64,000 nt of DNA from Megamonas sp905197185 (GCF_905197185.1 NZ_CAJJXW010000002.1), one strand, 5' to 3'; positions 26,716 through 37,033 are shown, counted from the first letter of the stretch. The notes: generated by a model not told the origin, from the sequence alone. Translations and numbers: made by a program.

Positions 26716-27651
26716 TTATTTTTCTTCTATAGCCATCTGTAAAATCATTTCACATAATTCGCCAAAAGAAATACCTACGTGTTTCGCTGCATCTGGAACT
26801 AAAGATGTCTGTGTCATACCTGGTACAGAATTTATTTCCAATACATATGGAACATCATCTTCACTTAGCATAACATCCACACGTACAACTCCACGGCAAT
26901 CGGCTACTGTACATGCATCTATACATAATTTTTGAATTTTAGCTGTTAATTCATCACTAAGAGGTGCTGGAATAATATGGAAAGATTCACCTTTTGTATA
27001 TTTACTCTTATAATCATATCTACCAGAATTAGTAGTTATTTCAATAATTGGTAAAGCTTTCTTTTTTTTATTTCCATAAACAGGAATAGATAATTCTCTA
27101 CCTTTGATGAATTCTTCAACTAAAATAGCATCATCATATTCAAAGCATGCATCAATTGCTTTTTGTAAATCTTCTTTTTTCTCTACAATTTCTACCCCAA
27201 TACTAGAACCTTGAGAAGCTGCTTTTACAACAACTGGCATAGAGAATTTACTAGCAATTTCTTCTACTAAATTTCTATCAGTATCTGTTTTGCGATAAAT
27301 AAGACAATTTGGTGTAGAAATTCCTGTTGAACGGAAAAGATGTTTACTAGCTACTTTATCCATTGTTATCGCACTAGATAAAACACTGCAACTTGTATAT
27401 GGCATATCAATCATTTCAAGCACTGCTGCAATTCTGCCATCTTCACCATATTTACCATGAACAGCATTAAATACAATATCACAGCCACTTTCTTTGATAT
27501 CTTCCACTAAAGTTTTAGGCACAAATTCCATACCTACTGCATTATAACCTTTTTCTTGCAAAGCATTCAAAATAGCGGTACCAGTCAATCTAGAAATTTC
27601 AGCTTCACTAGATGGTCCACCCATCAATACAACAATCTTTTTAAAATTCAT
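26716..27651 (-). CDS. ddl: D-alanine--D-alanine ligase
   Basis: This ATP-grasp enzyme makes the D-Ala-D-Ala end of the peptidoglycan peptide. Key motifs are GGPSSEAEISRLTG at the start, VVKAASQGSSIGVE in the ATP-binding domain and the metal-binding LEINSVPGMTQTSLVP near the C-terminus. Length is 311. It follows murC directly. murB, often found at this point, is absent. Confidence 0.95.
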   Translation of the reverse strand: MNFKKIVVLMGGPSSEAEISRLTGTAILNALQEKGYNAVGMEFVPKTLVEDIKESGCDIVFNAVHGKYGEDGRIAAVLEMIDMPYTSCSVLSSAITMDKVASKHLFRSTGISTPNCLIYRKTDTDRNLVEEIASKFSMPVVVKAASQGSSIGVEIVEKKEDLQKAIDACFEYDDAILVEEFIKGRELSIPVYGNKKKKALPIIEITTNSGRYDYKSKYTKGESFHIIPAPLSDELTAKIQKLCIDACTVADCRGVVRVDVMLSEDDVPYVLEINSVPGMTQTSLVPDAAKHVGISFGELCEMILQMAIEEK

Positions 27652-27667
27652 CTTCTATTCCTCTCAA

Positions 27668-29035
27668 TTATAAATTTTGAGCTAATTTTTCACCAACAGT
27701 ATAGATATTACCTGCACCCATAGTAATAATTAAATCTCCAGCTTGAATATTTTTTTCAAGCCATGGTGCAATATCATCTAATTTTTCAATGTAAACAGCG
27801 TCTACACCTGTCTGTCTTTTAACTTCATCTACAATAGTTTTACCTGAAATACCTTCGATAGGATCTTCACTTGCTGCATAAATATCAGTTAAAACTAATA
27901 CATCAGCTCCTACAAAACAAGAGCCAAATTCTTTTTGTAATAATTGTGTTCTACTATAACGATGTGGCTGGAAAGCTACAATTAAACGTTTTGGATTTGT
28001 CTGTTTAGCAGCTTTTATAGTTGTTTGAATTTCAGTTGGATGATGTGCATAATCATCTACAATCCATATATTTTCATTTCTAAATTTAGTTTGGAAACGG
28101 CGTTTTGTACCAGAAAATACTTTAAATCCTTCTGCTATTTCCTCTATACTCAATCCCATTTCACGACATACAGCAATTGTAGCTAATGCATTTAATACAT
28201 TATGTCTACCTGGAATATTAAGAGCTACATCTCCTAATACTTCACCTTTGTAAATAACAGTAAAGCTTGTATGTGGACCATCTACTTTAATATCTTTTGC
28301 CATATAATCAGCATCATGATCTAAAGCATAAGAAATATATTTTCTATCCACTTTATCTGCTATATTTCTGATATTTTCATTATCAAAGCACAATACAGCA
28401 AGACCTGTTTCTTTATCCAAGTTCTGTACAAATTGGATAAATGCTTTAATGATATTTTCCATAGAACCGTAATGATCCATATGGTCATCTTCAATATTAG
28501 TAACAACTGCAATTTTAGGATAGAATTTTAAGAAAGAACCATCACTTTCATCAGCTTCAGCTACTAAATAATCAGATTTACCAAGTTTTGCATTGCCTTT
28601 TAAATAATCTACAAAACCGCCAATTAAAATTGTAGGATCAACTTTTGCATGCTCTAAAACTACACTGATCATAGAAGATGTAGTTGTCTTTCCATGAGCA
28701 CCTGCTACTGCAATTCCTTTAGCATCATTTAATAAATAAGCTAAAATATCGGAACGATGAAATAATTTTAAGCCCTTAGCTTTTGCAGCTACAAGTTCAG
28801 GATTATCTTGATGTATAGCAGAAGATAAAACCAAGGCTTCTTTACCTTCTACATTTAAAGCATTATGACCTTTATAAATTGTAGCACCTTTTGCCTGTAA
28901 ATGTTTTACTACAGCTGATTCACTCAAATCAGAACCAGATATTTCATATCCTTTATCTAACATCACTTCAGCAATGGCACTCATACCTACACCGCCAATG
29001 CCGACAAAATGTAATTTTTTTATACCTTCAAGCAC
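27668..29035 (-). CDS. murC: UDP-N-acetylmuramate--L-alanine ligase
   Basis: This Mur ligase adds L-Ala to UDP-MurNAc in the cytoplasm. The N-terminal Rossmann motif is FVGIGGVGMSAIAEV, the ATP loop is GAHGKTTTSSM near residue 114, and the C-terminal block is VDDYAHHPTEI. Length 455 is normal. Its start lies 22 bases after the murG stop. Confidence 0.96.
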   Translation of the reverse strand: MLEGIKKLHFVGIGGVGMSAIAEVMLDKGYEISGSDLSESAVVKHLQAKGATIYKGHNALNVEGKEALVLSSAIHQDNPELVAAKAKGLKLFHRSDILAYLLNDAKGIAVAGAHGKTTTSSMISVVLEHAKVDPTILIGGFVDYLKGNAKLGKSDYLVAEADESDGSFLKFYPKIAVVTNIEDDHMDHYGSMENIIKAFIQFVQNLDKETGLAVLCFDNENIRNIADKVDRKYISYALDHDADYMAKDIKVDGPHTSFTVIYKGEVLGDVALNIPGRHNVLNALATIAVCREMGLSIEEIAEGFKVFSGTKRRFQTKFRNENIWIVDDYAHHPTEIQTTIKAAKQTNPKRLIVAFQPHRYSRTQLLQKEFGSCFVGADVLVLTDIYAASEDPIEGISGKTIVDEVKRQTGVDAVYIEKLDDIAPWLEKNIQAGDLIITMGAGNIYTVGEKLAQNL

Positions 29036-29057
29036 TTTTCAAGTACACCTCTCAAAA

Positions 29058-30176
29058 TTAATATTTAGGTTTCTTAGCTAATTCTACCACCATTTCAGCA
29101 ATAGCTAAAGCTGCACTAGGTTTTCCCATATTACGGCTAGCTTCTACCATTTCCTGTAAACGATTTTCACTAGCAAGCATTTCTTCTAATACATTGATTA
29201 ATTTTTCACCTGTAAGCTCACGATTTAAAATAACTTTAGCTGCCCCATTTTTTTCTAATTCACGGGCATTATATTCTTGATGATTTTCTGCTGCAAATGG
29301 ATATGGTACCAATACTGCCGGTACACCTCTTGCTGTAAGCTCTGCTAAACTTGTAGCACCAGCTCTAAAAACAGCTATATCTGTGGCTGCCAATGCCTTT
29401 GGCATATCATATAAATATGGATAAACGGCAATATTATCTACTTTATCTAAATTAACACCTAAATCAGCTAAGCCATTTTTTACAAAATCATACTCATTTT
29501 TACCTGTAACATGCATAATCTGCACACGATAATTATTAGCAAAATGTTTATGAACTTCAAGCATAGCTTTATTAATACTATGAGCTCCACGACTGCCACC
29601 AGATACTAAAATAGTTTTTCTATTTGTATCCAAAGAAAATTCCATTAAGCCTTCATTTCTTGTACTCAATAAAATATCGTCACGAATAGGATTACCTGTG
29701 AATACTACCTTATTTTCAGGAAAATAACTCATTGCACGTTTATATCCTACTGCTATCTTATCTACAAATCTTGCTAAAATTTTATTAGTAACACCTGGAA
29801 TAGCATTTTGCTCTTGTATCAATGCTGGTATTCCCATCAAACTTGCAGCCATCAAAATAGGGCCACATACATATCCACCTGTACCAATAGCTACATCTGG
29901 TTTAAAATTTTTAACTATATTTCTAGCTTTTACCACAGCTTTAAACGCTTTACCTGCTACTACAAAATTTTTCATAGTTAAATGACGTTCAAAACCACTT
30001 ATATCTAAGGTAACAAAAGGAATTTGTTCACGTGGTATAATATCTGCTTCCAATCCTTTTTTTGTGCCTACATAGAGAAATTCTGCATTTGGTACTATTT
30101 TTTTTATATTATTTATCAGTGTAATCGCTGGATAAATATGTCCTCCTGTACCACCGCCAGATACAATTATCCTCAT
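29058..30176 (-). CDS. murG: UDP-GlcNAc:lipid I GlcNAc transferase MurG
   Basis: This peripheral membrane glycosyltransferase converts lipid I to lipid II. The glycine-rich loop SGGGTGGHIYPA is at the N-terminus, and the donor site has LVSGGSRGAHSIN and the late FRAGATSLAELTARGVP. The start was taken as ATG 30176 (372 residues). A GTG four codons upstream (30188) is also possible. It follows murD directly, so the ftsW gene that usually separates them is missing. Confidence 0.95.
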   Translation of the reverse strand: MRIIVSGGGTGGHIYPAITLINNIKKIVPNAEFLYVGTKKGLEADIIPREQIPFVTLDISGFERHLTMKNFVVAGKAFKAVVKARNIVKNFKPDVAIGTGGYVCGPILMAASLMGIPALIQEQNAIPGVTNKILARFVDKIAVGYKRAMSYFPENKVVFTGNPIRDDILLSTRNEGLMEFSLDTNRKTILVSGGSRGAHSINKAMLEVHKHFANNYRVQIMHVTGKNEYDFVKNGLADLGVNLDKVDNIAVYPYLYDMPKALAATDIAVFRAGATSLAELTARGVPAVLVPYPFAAENHQEYNARELEKNGAAKVILNRELTGEKLINVLEEMLASENRLQEMVEASRNMGKPSAALAIAEMVVELAKKPKY

Positions 30177-30203
30177 ACTTTTTCTCACTTTCTCTATTTA
30201 AAA

Positions 30204-31568
30204 TTATTCTAATTCATTAACTATACGTTTAAAATCACGGCCACGAGCTTCATAACCTTCATACATATCAAAACTTGCACATGCTGGTGATAATAACACT
30301 ACCTGCGGAGCTTTGGCTATTTTATGAGCATAATTTACTGCTTCTTGCATAGAATATCCTGCTTCATAAATTTTATCTTCTGGATAATCATGTTTTAAAG
30401 CTTCTTCTTTAAAACGTTTTGTAGCATCGCCAACTAAAATCAGATTATCTACGCGTTCATTTACTAAAGCATAAAATTCATCAAGTGGAGTATTTTTATC
30501 ATCACCACCAGCGATTAAGATTATATGTGGAAAAGTAGCAATTGCTTTGTTGGCAGCTTCTGGATTTGTTGCTTTAGAGTCATTATAATATGTTACTCCA
30601 TCAATAGTTTTAACAGGTTCAATGCGATGTTCCACTGGTGCAAAAGCTTTTAATGCTTTTGCCATTTTTATCGTATCGCCACCTGCCAAAAAGGCTAAGC
30701 TCAATGCCGCTAAAGCATTTTCTATATTATGACTGCCTTTTATCTGCATATCATCTACATTACAAATAATATGCATTATACCTTTCCAACGAATAACAAG
30801 TTGATTATCTTTGACGAAAGCACCTTCTTCTAATTCTTGGGAACTACTGAAAAAACAAATAGTGCTTTTAGCTCTATTTGCCATATCACGAGTACGTTCA
30901 TCATCATAATTTAAAACTAAAAAATTTTCTTTTGTATGATGAGCAAATACTTTTTCTTTTTCTGCCTGATAAACTTCCATTGTTTTATGACGAGCCAAAT
31001 GATCAGGAGTTACATTTAATATAGCCGCACCTTTTGTAGCAAATTCACTAGAAGCTTCCATCTGATAACTTGATATTTCAGCCACTACACAACCATCTTC
31101 ACCAATACGATAACATTCTTCACAAAGTGGTGTACCGATATTACCACCCACACCCACTTTATCTTCACCGTAAATGGTCTTCATCAATTCACCTAAAAGC
31201 ATAGTTGTTGTTGTTTTACCATTAGTTCCTGTAACAGCAAATATTGGAGCTTTAGCTAATTTATAAGCAAATTCTACTTCGCTAATGATTTTTACTTTTT
31301 CAGCAACTTTTTCAAAAAGTGGTAAATGTCTTGGTACAGCTGGAGAAATAATCACTAAATCTGTACCTTCAAATAAAGCTTCTGTTTGTTTTCCTAAAAC
31401 TACTTTTATGTCTAAAGCAGTAAGTTCAGTTAGATCGTGCTTTTCACCTAGTTTTTCATTCGCATCACTTAAAATGACATCTGCTCCTAGTTTCTTAGCG
31501 AGTTTTGCCGCTGCAAAGCCACTAATTCCCGCACCGATTACAATAACTTTCTTATTGCTTAAATCCAT
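30204..31568 (-). CDS. murD: UDP-N-acetylmuramoylalanine--D-glutamate ligase
   Basis: This Mur ligase adds D-Glu. The N-terminal Rossmann loop is GAGISGFAAAKLA, the ATP loop is VTGTNGKTTTTM near residue 118, and the C-terminal block is ILIAGGDDKNTPLDE. Length is 454. It is separated from mraY by 92 bases that hold no clear terminator, so it probably continues the operon. Confidence 0.96.
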   Translation of the reverse strand: MDLSNKKVIVIGAGISGFAAAKLAKKLGADVILSDANEKLGEKHDLTELTALDIKVVLGKQTEALFEGTDLVIISPAVPRHLPLFEKVAEKVKIISEVEFAYKLAKAPIFAVTGTNGKTTTTMLLGELMKTIYGEDKVGVGGNIGTPLCEECYRIGEDGCVVAEISSYQMEASSEFATKGAAILNVTPDHLARHKTMEVYQAEKEKVFAHHTKENFLVLNYDDERTRDMANRAKSTICFFSSSQELEEGAFVKDNQLVIRWKGIMHIICNVDDMQIKGSHNIENALAALSLAFLAGGDTIKMAKALKAFAPVEHRIEPVKTIDGVTYYNDSKATNPEAANKAIATFPHIILIAGGDDKNTPLDEFYALVNERVDNLILVGDATKRFKEEALKHDYPEDKIYEAGYSMQEAVNYAHKIAKAPQVVLLSPACASFDMYEGYEARGRDFKRIVNELE

Positions 31569-31660
31569 TAAAAAAACCTCCTAAAATCTTTATATTTATT
31601 TCTTTGAGGATAAAAAAATAAACGAAAAAACCTCAGCCTTATTTAAAATATTAACGACTA

Positions 31661-32635
31661 TTAGCTATAATGTAAAGTCAATAAAGCCAAAATACAAAAT
31701 ACAAATTCAGCAAACCAAAAAGTTGTAACTACACGAGTTTCTGACCAACCTTTTAATTCAAAATGATGATGAATTGGACTCATTAAAAATACACGTTTTC
31801 CTGTAGTTTTAAATGATGTTACCTGAATAATTACAGACAAAGTTTCGATTACAAATAACCCGCCTAAAATAATCAATAATAATTCTGTTTTAGTTAAAAT
31901 ACCAAGGCCAGCTAAAACACCACCTAAAGCAAGAGAACCAGTATCCCCCATGAATACTTTTGCCGGATGATAATTAAATTTCAAAAAGGCTACACATGCT
32001 CCAAAACAAGCAAAACTATAAATAGCTAAATCAGTTTTATTAAAATATAAACAAACAGCTGCAAAACCTAAAGAAGCTACTGCCATTGCACCTGATGCTA
32101 AACCATCTAATCCATCTGTTAAATTTACAGCATTTGTTGTGCCGACAAGTACACCTATTACCAATACATAATAAAACCAACCAATATCATAAGTCTGTCC
32201 AACAAATGGTATCCAAACATCTTGTGTAAGACCAGTATAATTTATACCAATATAAGTTACAATAATTGCAATAATAAATTGTCCTAATAATTTTTGTTTA
32301 GCTTTTAATCCCAGATTGCGTTTTAAAACAACTTTTATATAATCATCTAAAAATCCTAAAACAAAATGACCTAACATCACAAATAAAGCTAATGCTACTT
32401 CTATAGTAAAATCTGCAAAAATTAAAGTTGCAATAGTAATACCACCAATGATCATAATACCACCCATTGTTGGTGTTCCTGATTTAGCTTGATGACTCTT
32501 TGGCCCTTCTTCACGAATGCTTTGACCAAATTTTAATTTATGTAGTTCTGGAATTAAAAATGGTCCTACTGCTAAAACTACAAGGGCAGCAGCTATTGCT
32601 GCCCAAATCATATTTAAATTAAATGCTTCTATCAT
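31661..32635 (-). CDS. mraY: Phospho-MurNAc-pentapeptide transferase MraY
   Basis: This ten-helix membrane enzyme makes lipid I from UDP-MurNAc-pentapeptide and undecaprenyl phosphate. Characteristic motifs are GTPTMGG, FLDDYIKV (catalytic Asp pair), NLTDGLDGLASG and the cytoplasmic MSPIHHHFE. Length is 324. The start overlaps the murF stop by four bases. Confidence 0.97.
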   Translation of the reverse strand: MIEAFNLNMIWAAIAAALVVLAVGPFLIPELHKLKFGQSIREEGPKSHQAKSGTPTMGGIMIIGGITIATLIFADFTIEVALALFVMLGHFVLGFLDDYIKVVLKRNLGLKAKQKLLGQFIIAIIVTYIGINYTGLTQDVWIPFVGQTYDIGWFYYVLVIGVLVGTTNAVNLTDGLDGLASGAMAVASLGFAAVCLYFNKTDLAIYSFACFGACVAFLKFNYHPAKVFMGDTGSLALGGVLAGLGILTKTELLLIILGGLFVIETLSVIIQVTSFKTTGKRVFLMSPIHHHFELKGWSETRVVTTFWFAEFVFCILALLTLHYS

Positions 32636-34023
32636 TTATATTCTTTCTCCAATAATTCAATTATTTTTTCCATATGCATACCATGGGAACCTTTAAACAA
32701 AACAGTATCTTCTGCTTGCAATTCTCTTTTCAATACTTGCACTGCTTCTTCATGACTTGCACATTCAAAAACTTTTGCTACACCTGCTTTTTTAGCAGCT
32801 TGAGCCGTAAATTTTGTCAATTCTCCTCGAGTTATGACAATATCTACACCTAATTTACCTGCCAATAAACCAATATCTTCATGAGCTTTTTGTTCTACAC
32901 TACCTAATTCAAACATATCACCCATTACTAAGATTTTACGTTTTTTAGCCACTTTAGTTAAATTTTCTAAAGCTGCTTTTGTAGACATTGGACTTGCATT
33001 ATATGCATCATTTATCAAATTATATTGACCTAATCTTTTATATTCAAAACGCATAGCTGTAGGTTTAAAAGTATCTAAACCTTTTTGCATCTCTTCAACA
33101 GTAAGGCCGCAAGCATATCCTACAGCCAAAGCTGCTAAACAGTTATATACATTGTGTATACCTATCATATTTAAAGTGAAATGTGCTATTTTATCGCCAA
33201 CAATCGCATCAAATTCCGTTTTACCATCATCTACAGTCTTAATATCAAAAGCCTTGATATCACCTGCATGATTAATGCCAAAATAAATTGCATGTGCTCT
33301 TGTTAATCTATTCATTTTAGCAACAAATTCATCATCAGCATTTAAAATAACTTTCCCATCAATTTCTATTGCCTGTGCCATCTCACCTTTAGCTTTCGCT
33401 ATATTCTCCATGGATCCTAAAAGTTCCATATGTGTTTCACCGACATTAGTAATTACACCCATTGTAGGTTTAGCAATATCTGTCAATTCTTTTATTTGAC
33501 CTAATCCTCGCATACCCATTTCTACAACAGCTACATCATAACTTCCATCTAATTGTAATAAAGTCATTGGAAGACCGATTTCATTATTAAAATTAGCTTG
33601 TGTTTTCAATACATTATATTTTCCTGATAATACAGCAGCTGTTAAATCTTTAGTTGTAGTTTTACCATTTGAACCAGTTATAGCTATTACAGGGATATTG
33701 AATTTATTACGCCAAAAATGAGCTAAATCTTGATAGGCTTTTAATGTATCATCTACGGCCAAAATATCTATATCAACATCTTCAAGCAAAGAAATATCAT
33801 AATCTTTATTTACTATAGCTCCAATTGCTCCTTTTTTGGCAGCATCAGCAATAAAATCATGCCCGTCAAAATTTTCACCTTTAAGGGCGATAAATAACAT
33901 TCCTTCTTCAATTTTTCTAGTATCTGTTGTTACACCACCAAAAACCGAAGCTGAAGTTACTTTTTTCAAAACAGCATTAGTTGCCTGCATTACTTGCGTC
34001 AAAGAAAATTGATAATTAGCCAT
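32632..34023 (-). CDS. murF: UDP-MurNAc-tripeptide--D-Ala-D-Ala ligase
   Basis: This Mur ligase completes the UDP-MurNAc-pentapeptide. The ATP loop is ITGSNGKTTTKD, and the late blocks NDAYNASPMS and ILVMGDMFELG are characteristic. The start at 34023 (MANYQFSL) is preceded by AGGGGGA. The frame extends to 34047 but that longer start lies inside murE with no ribosome site. The gene overlaps murE by eight bases. Confidence 0.95.
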   Translation of the reverse strand: MANYQFSLTQVMQATNAVLKKVTSASVFGGVTTDTRKIEEGMLFIALKGENFDGHDFIADAAKKGAIGAIVNKDYDISLLEDVDIDILAVDDTLKAYQDLAHFWRNKFNIPVIAITGSNGKTTTKDLTAAVLSGKYNVLKTQANFNNEIGLPMTLLQLDGSYDVAVVEMGMRGLGQIKELTDIAKPTMGVITNVGETHMELLGSMENIAKAKGEMAQAIEIDGKVILNADDEFVAKMNRLTRAHAIYFGINHAGDIKAFDIKTVDDGKTEFDAIVGDKIAHFTLNMIGIHNVYNCLAALAVGYACGLTVEEMQKGLDTFKPTAMRFEYKRLGQYNLINDAYNASPMSTKAALENLTKVAKKRKILVMGDMFELGSVEQKAHEDIGLLAGKLGVDIVITRGELTKFTAQAAKKAGVAKVFECASHEEAVQVLKRELQAEDTVLFKGSHGMHMEKIIELLEKEYK

Positions 34024-35506
34024 TAATCTTCCCCCTAATTGCTTCAATAGCTACTTCTTTATCATCAAAATGGATAGTTCCTGTTTTTAAAATCTGATAA
34101 TTTTCATGACCTTTACCAGCTATAAGCACAATATCATCTTTTTGTGCAAGTTCAATAGCTCTGAAAATAGCAGTTCTTCTATCTGTAATTTTTTCATGGA
34201 AATTGCCATGAAGTGCAGGAAGTACACCTGCTTCTACTTCAGATAAAATAAATTCTGGATCTTCTGTTCTTGGATTATCAGAAGTTGCAATTACCACATC
34301 TGCAAGCTGTGCTGCAATACGGCCCATAATAGGACGTTTTGTTCTATCGCGGTCACCGCCACAGCCAAATACTACGATCAAACGTTTTTTAGCGATTTCA
34401 CGTGCTGTTTTTAAAACGTTTTCTAAACCATCTGGAGTATGAGCATAATCGACTATTACGCTGAAATCTTGACCTTGACGTACAAGTTCAAAACGTCCTG
34501 CTACAGCTTCAAAGTTTTCAAGAGTTTCTTTGATTATATCAAAAGAAATTTTTTCAGCTAAAGCAACGCCAATTACGCCTAATATATTATAAACATTGAA
34601 CATACCTGTAACTTTTAAATCAAAATGAACTTTTTCGCCTTTATATTTTACATCAAAAGACGCTCCAGATGCCTTAATTTCTACATTTTCAGCTTTTAAA
34701 GTTGCATCATTTTTAATGCCATAAGTTATTAAATTGCATTTTGTATGCTCAATCATTGTTTTACTGCCAAGTTCATCATCTAAATTAATTACGGCATTTT
34801 TATTAGTTTTTACTAAATTTGGTGCAGATAAACTATCAAATAATTTTGCCTTAGCTAGGGCATAATTTTCCATAGTTTTATGATAATCTAAATGGTCTTG
34901 TGTTAAATTTGTAAACATTGCTGTATCATATTCACAACCTGCAACACGATTCATATCAAGAGCATGTGAGGATACTTCCATAACTACATAATCAATATTT
35001 TGTTTATACATCTTATCTAAAATTTCTTGAAGGTCAATCACATCTGGTGTTGTATTGTGAATTGGCATCTCTTCATCTTCAATCATGATTTTAATTGTGC
35101 CAATGACGCCCACTTTATATCCTGCTTTACGCAAAATATCGCGAAGCATATATGTACTACTTGTTTTACCATTTGTTCCTGTAACACCAATCATACGCAT
35201 TTTTTTGCCTGGATAGTCATAAAAATATGGTACAGCAAGTTCCATTGCTTCACGAAGATTTGGTACTTTTATAACTGTAACACCTGTAGGTACTTCTACA
35301 TCTTTTTCAGTCATAATCGCACAAGCTCCAGCTTCTACAGCTTGAGGAATAAATTTATTACCATCTACCCTAGTACCACAGATACATACGAATAAAGTAT
35401 TTTTTCTCACACGACGTGAATCATGAGTGATAAACTCAATTTCTTTGTTCACATCTCCTTTTATTTCTACATCATTTAATACTGACACTAGTTGTTCAAT
35501 GGTCAT
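34016..35506 (-). CDS. murE: UDP-MurNAc-tripeptide synthetase, meso-DAP-adding
   Basis: This Mur ligase adds the third peptide residue. The substrate-selecting motif reads DNPRTEDP, and DNPR is the signature for meso-diaminopimelate rather than lysine. The ATP loop is VTGTNGKTSSTYM. Length 496 is normal. It begins a transcription unit of its own, with a promoter at 35563-35591 and AGGAGGG before the ATG. The penicillin-binding protein gene that normally lies between ftsL and murE is absent. Confidence 0.96.
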   Translation of the reverse strand: MTIEQLVSVLNDVEIKGDVNKEIEFITHDSRRVRKNTLFVCICGTRVDGNKFIPQAVEAGACAIMTEKDVEVPTGVTVIKVPNLREAMELAVPYFYDYPGKKMRMIGVTGTNGKTSSTYMLRDILRKAGYKVGVIGTIKIMIEDEEMPIHNTTPDVIDLQEILDKMYKQNIDYVVMEVSSHALDMNRVAGCEYDTAMFTNLTQDHLDYHKTMENYALAKAKLFDSLSAPNLVKTNKNAVINLDDELGSKTMIEHTKCNLITYGIKNDATLKAENVEIKASGASFDVKYKGEKVHFDLKVTGMFNVYNILGVIGVALAEKISFDIIKETLENFEAVAGRFELVRQGQDFSVIVDYAHTPDGLENVLKTAREIAKKRLIVVFGCGGDRDRTKRPIMGRIAAQLADVVIATSDNPRTEDPEFILSEVEAGVLPALHGNFHEKITDRRTAIFRAIELAQKDDIVLIAGKGHENYQILKTGTIHFDDKEVAIEAIRGKING

Positions 35507-35562
35507 TATAAACCCTCCTGAATTTGCTTTTTGTATCTTTTAGCAATCTAAAATCAAACTAT

Positions 35563-35591
35563 ATTATAGCTCACTTATTTATATATGTATA
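35563..35591 (-). promoter_or_regulatory. Candidate murE promoter
   Basis: On the minus strand TATACA (35591-35586), a 17-base spacer and TATAAT (35568-35563), placed right after the ftsL terminator. Confidence 0.5.
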
Positions 35592-35601
35592 CTACAAAAA
35601 A

Positions 35602-35653
35602 TTAAGCCATAAAATCCTAAATTTAAAATTTATTTAAGAAATTTATGGCTCAA
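35602..35653 (-). terminator. Terminator after ftsL
   Basis: TTAAGCCATAAA and TTTATGGCTCAA arms with a T run on the minus strand. It separates the rsmH-ftsL unit from the mur operon. Confidence 0.6.
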
Positions 35654-35661
35654 TTAATAAT

Positions 35662-36033
35662 TTATTTTTTAGTTGAAAAGAAAAATTTATCTGGTAGTAT
35701 CATTCCTAATTCATTTGTAGCAATAGATTGTATTCTTTCTGGAGATTTTAGATGTGCTATTTCTAAATGAAGACGAGAATTCTCTGCTTCTAATTTTGTA
35801 GATTGATTTTTTAATTGATTTAAATGATAGGCATCGCTGGCAGCTACTCCACTGCGTAAAATAAAGAATCCTGCCATTGCCACTACTATTACAAATAAAA
35901 TAATACATCTTGAACGCAACGCATTATTTAAATCTGCGTCTTTTTCCTGTCTTGATTTCACTGATTTTTTTACTTTCATTTGTTTATATCTCTCTTGATT
36001 TTCTTCATAAACAATTTTGCGTTGCGCTAACAT
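35662..36033 (-). CDS. ftsL: FtsL-like division protein
   Basis: This 123-residue bitopic protein has a basic cytoplasmic part (1-40), one helix at about 46-66 and a coiled coil (about 75-105) ending in the ERIQSIATNELGM motif typical of FtsL/septum-formation initiators. It joins FtsQ and FtsB in the divisome. It follows rsmH by 18 bases, the standard position for ftsL. Confidence 0.82.
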   Translation of the reverse strand: MLAQRKIVYEENQERYKQMKVKKSVKSRQEKDADLNNALRSRCIILFVIVVAMAGFFILRSGVAASDAYHLNQLKNQSTKLEAENSRLHLEIAHLKSPERIQSIATNELGMILPDKFFFSTKK

Positions 36034-36051
36034 AATAAAATCCTCCTAAGA

Positions 36052-36987
36052 TTATAACTTCTCTGCTACTCTCAACTTTGCACTTTTAGATCGTGAATTA
36101 TCATCCATCTCATGTTTTGATGGTTTTATAGCTTTACTACAAAGCTTTATCTCAGGCTTATGATTACATACACAAATTGGTAAATGTGGTGGACAAATAC
36201 AACCACGGGACAGTTCTTTAAATACATTCTTAGTAATACGATCTTCTAATGAATGAAATGTTATTACTGCAATTCTTCCACCTTTATTTAAATGTTTTAC
36301 TGCTACTTTAAAAGTATTTTCTAAAATTCCTAATTCATTATTTACTTCAATACGAATAGCCTGAAAAATACGTTTTGCTGGATGACCTGTTGCTTTTTTT
36401 CGCACAGCTGCTGGTATAGCACGGCGAATGATATCCACTAATTCGCCTGTAGTCTCTATCTTCTTTTCCTGGCGATATTTTACAATAAATTCTGCTATAC
36501 GCTTGCTCCAGCGTTCTTCACCATATGTTTTAAAAATATCATTTAATTTTTCTTCATCATATTCATTGACCACATCATATGCAGAAAAATCTTGTGCCTT
36601 ATCCATACGCATATCAAGTGGAGCATCTTGCATATAGGAAAAACCTCTATCGGCTTCATCTAGCTGATATGATGAAACACCTAAATCAAATAAAATTCCA
36701 TCAATATATTCTATATTTAAATTCTTTAGTACAGTTTCTAAATCTTTAAAATTGCTATGCACAATATCTATTTTACATTTATATTGCTTTAATCTTTCAG
36801 TTGCGACTTTAATCGCATCTTCATCTTGATCTATGCCGATTAAATGCCCATTTTCATTTAACTGCGTAGCAATTCTCGATGAATGACCTGCTCCGCCCAA
36901 AGTGCAATCTACATATACACCATCAGGCTTTATAGCAAGCCCCTTTATTACTTCCTCTGGTAGAACACTAATATGTTCAAATTCCAC
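36052..36987 (-). CDS. rsmH: 16S rRNA (cytosine-1402 N4) methyltransferase RsmH
   Basis: This SAM-dependent methyltransferase (formerly MraW) modifies C1402 of 16S rRNA. Motifs include VYVDCTLGGAGHSSRIA, the catalytic-region FDLGVSSYQLDEADRGFS and the late ITFHSLEDRITKNVF. The likely start is GTG at 36987 (311 residues), eight bases after GAGGTG. A TTG one codon earlier is the alternative. mraZ, its usual upstream neighbour, is not present. Confidence 0.95.
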   Translation of the reverse strand: MEFEHISVLPEEVIKGLAIKPDGVYVDCTLGGAGHSSRIATQLNENGHLIGIDQDEDAIKVATERLKQYKCKIDIVHSNFKDLETVLKNLNIEYIDGILFDLGVSSYQLDEADRGFSYMQDAPLDMRMDKAQDFSAYDVVNEYDEEKLNDIFKTYGEERWSKRIAEFIVKYRQEKKIETTGELVDIIRRAIPAAVRKKATGHPAKRIFQAIRIEVNNELGILENTFKVAVKHLNKGGRIAVITFHSLEDRITKNVFKELSRGCICPPHLPICVCNHKPEIKLCSKAIKPSKHEMDDNSRSKSAKLRVAEKL

Positions 36988-37033
36988 CAACGAAACACCT
37001 CGCGTCTTTTATAAAATTATTTACGTAAATATA

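Noticed and set aside
31569..31660. A possible hidden gene (ftsW remnant) near murD and mraY.
   Set aside because: The 92 bases have no coding pattern and ftsW would belong on the other side of murD.
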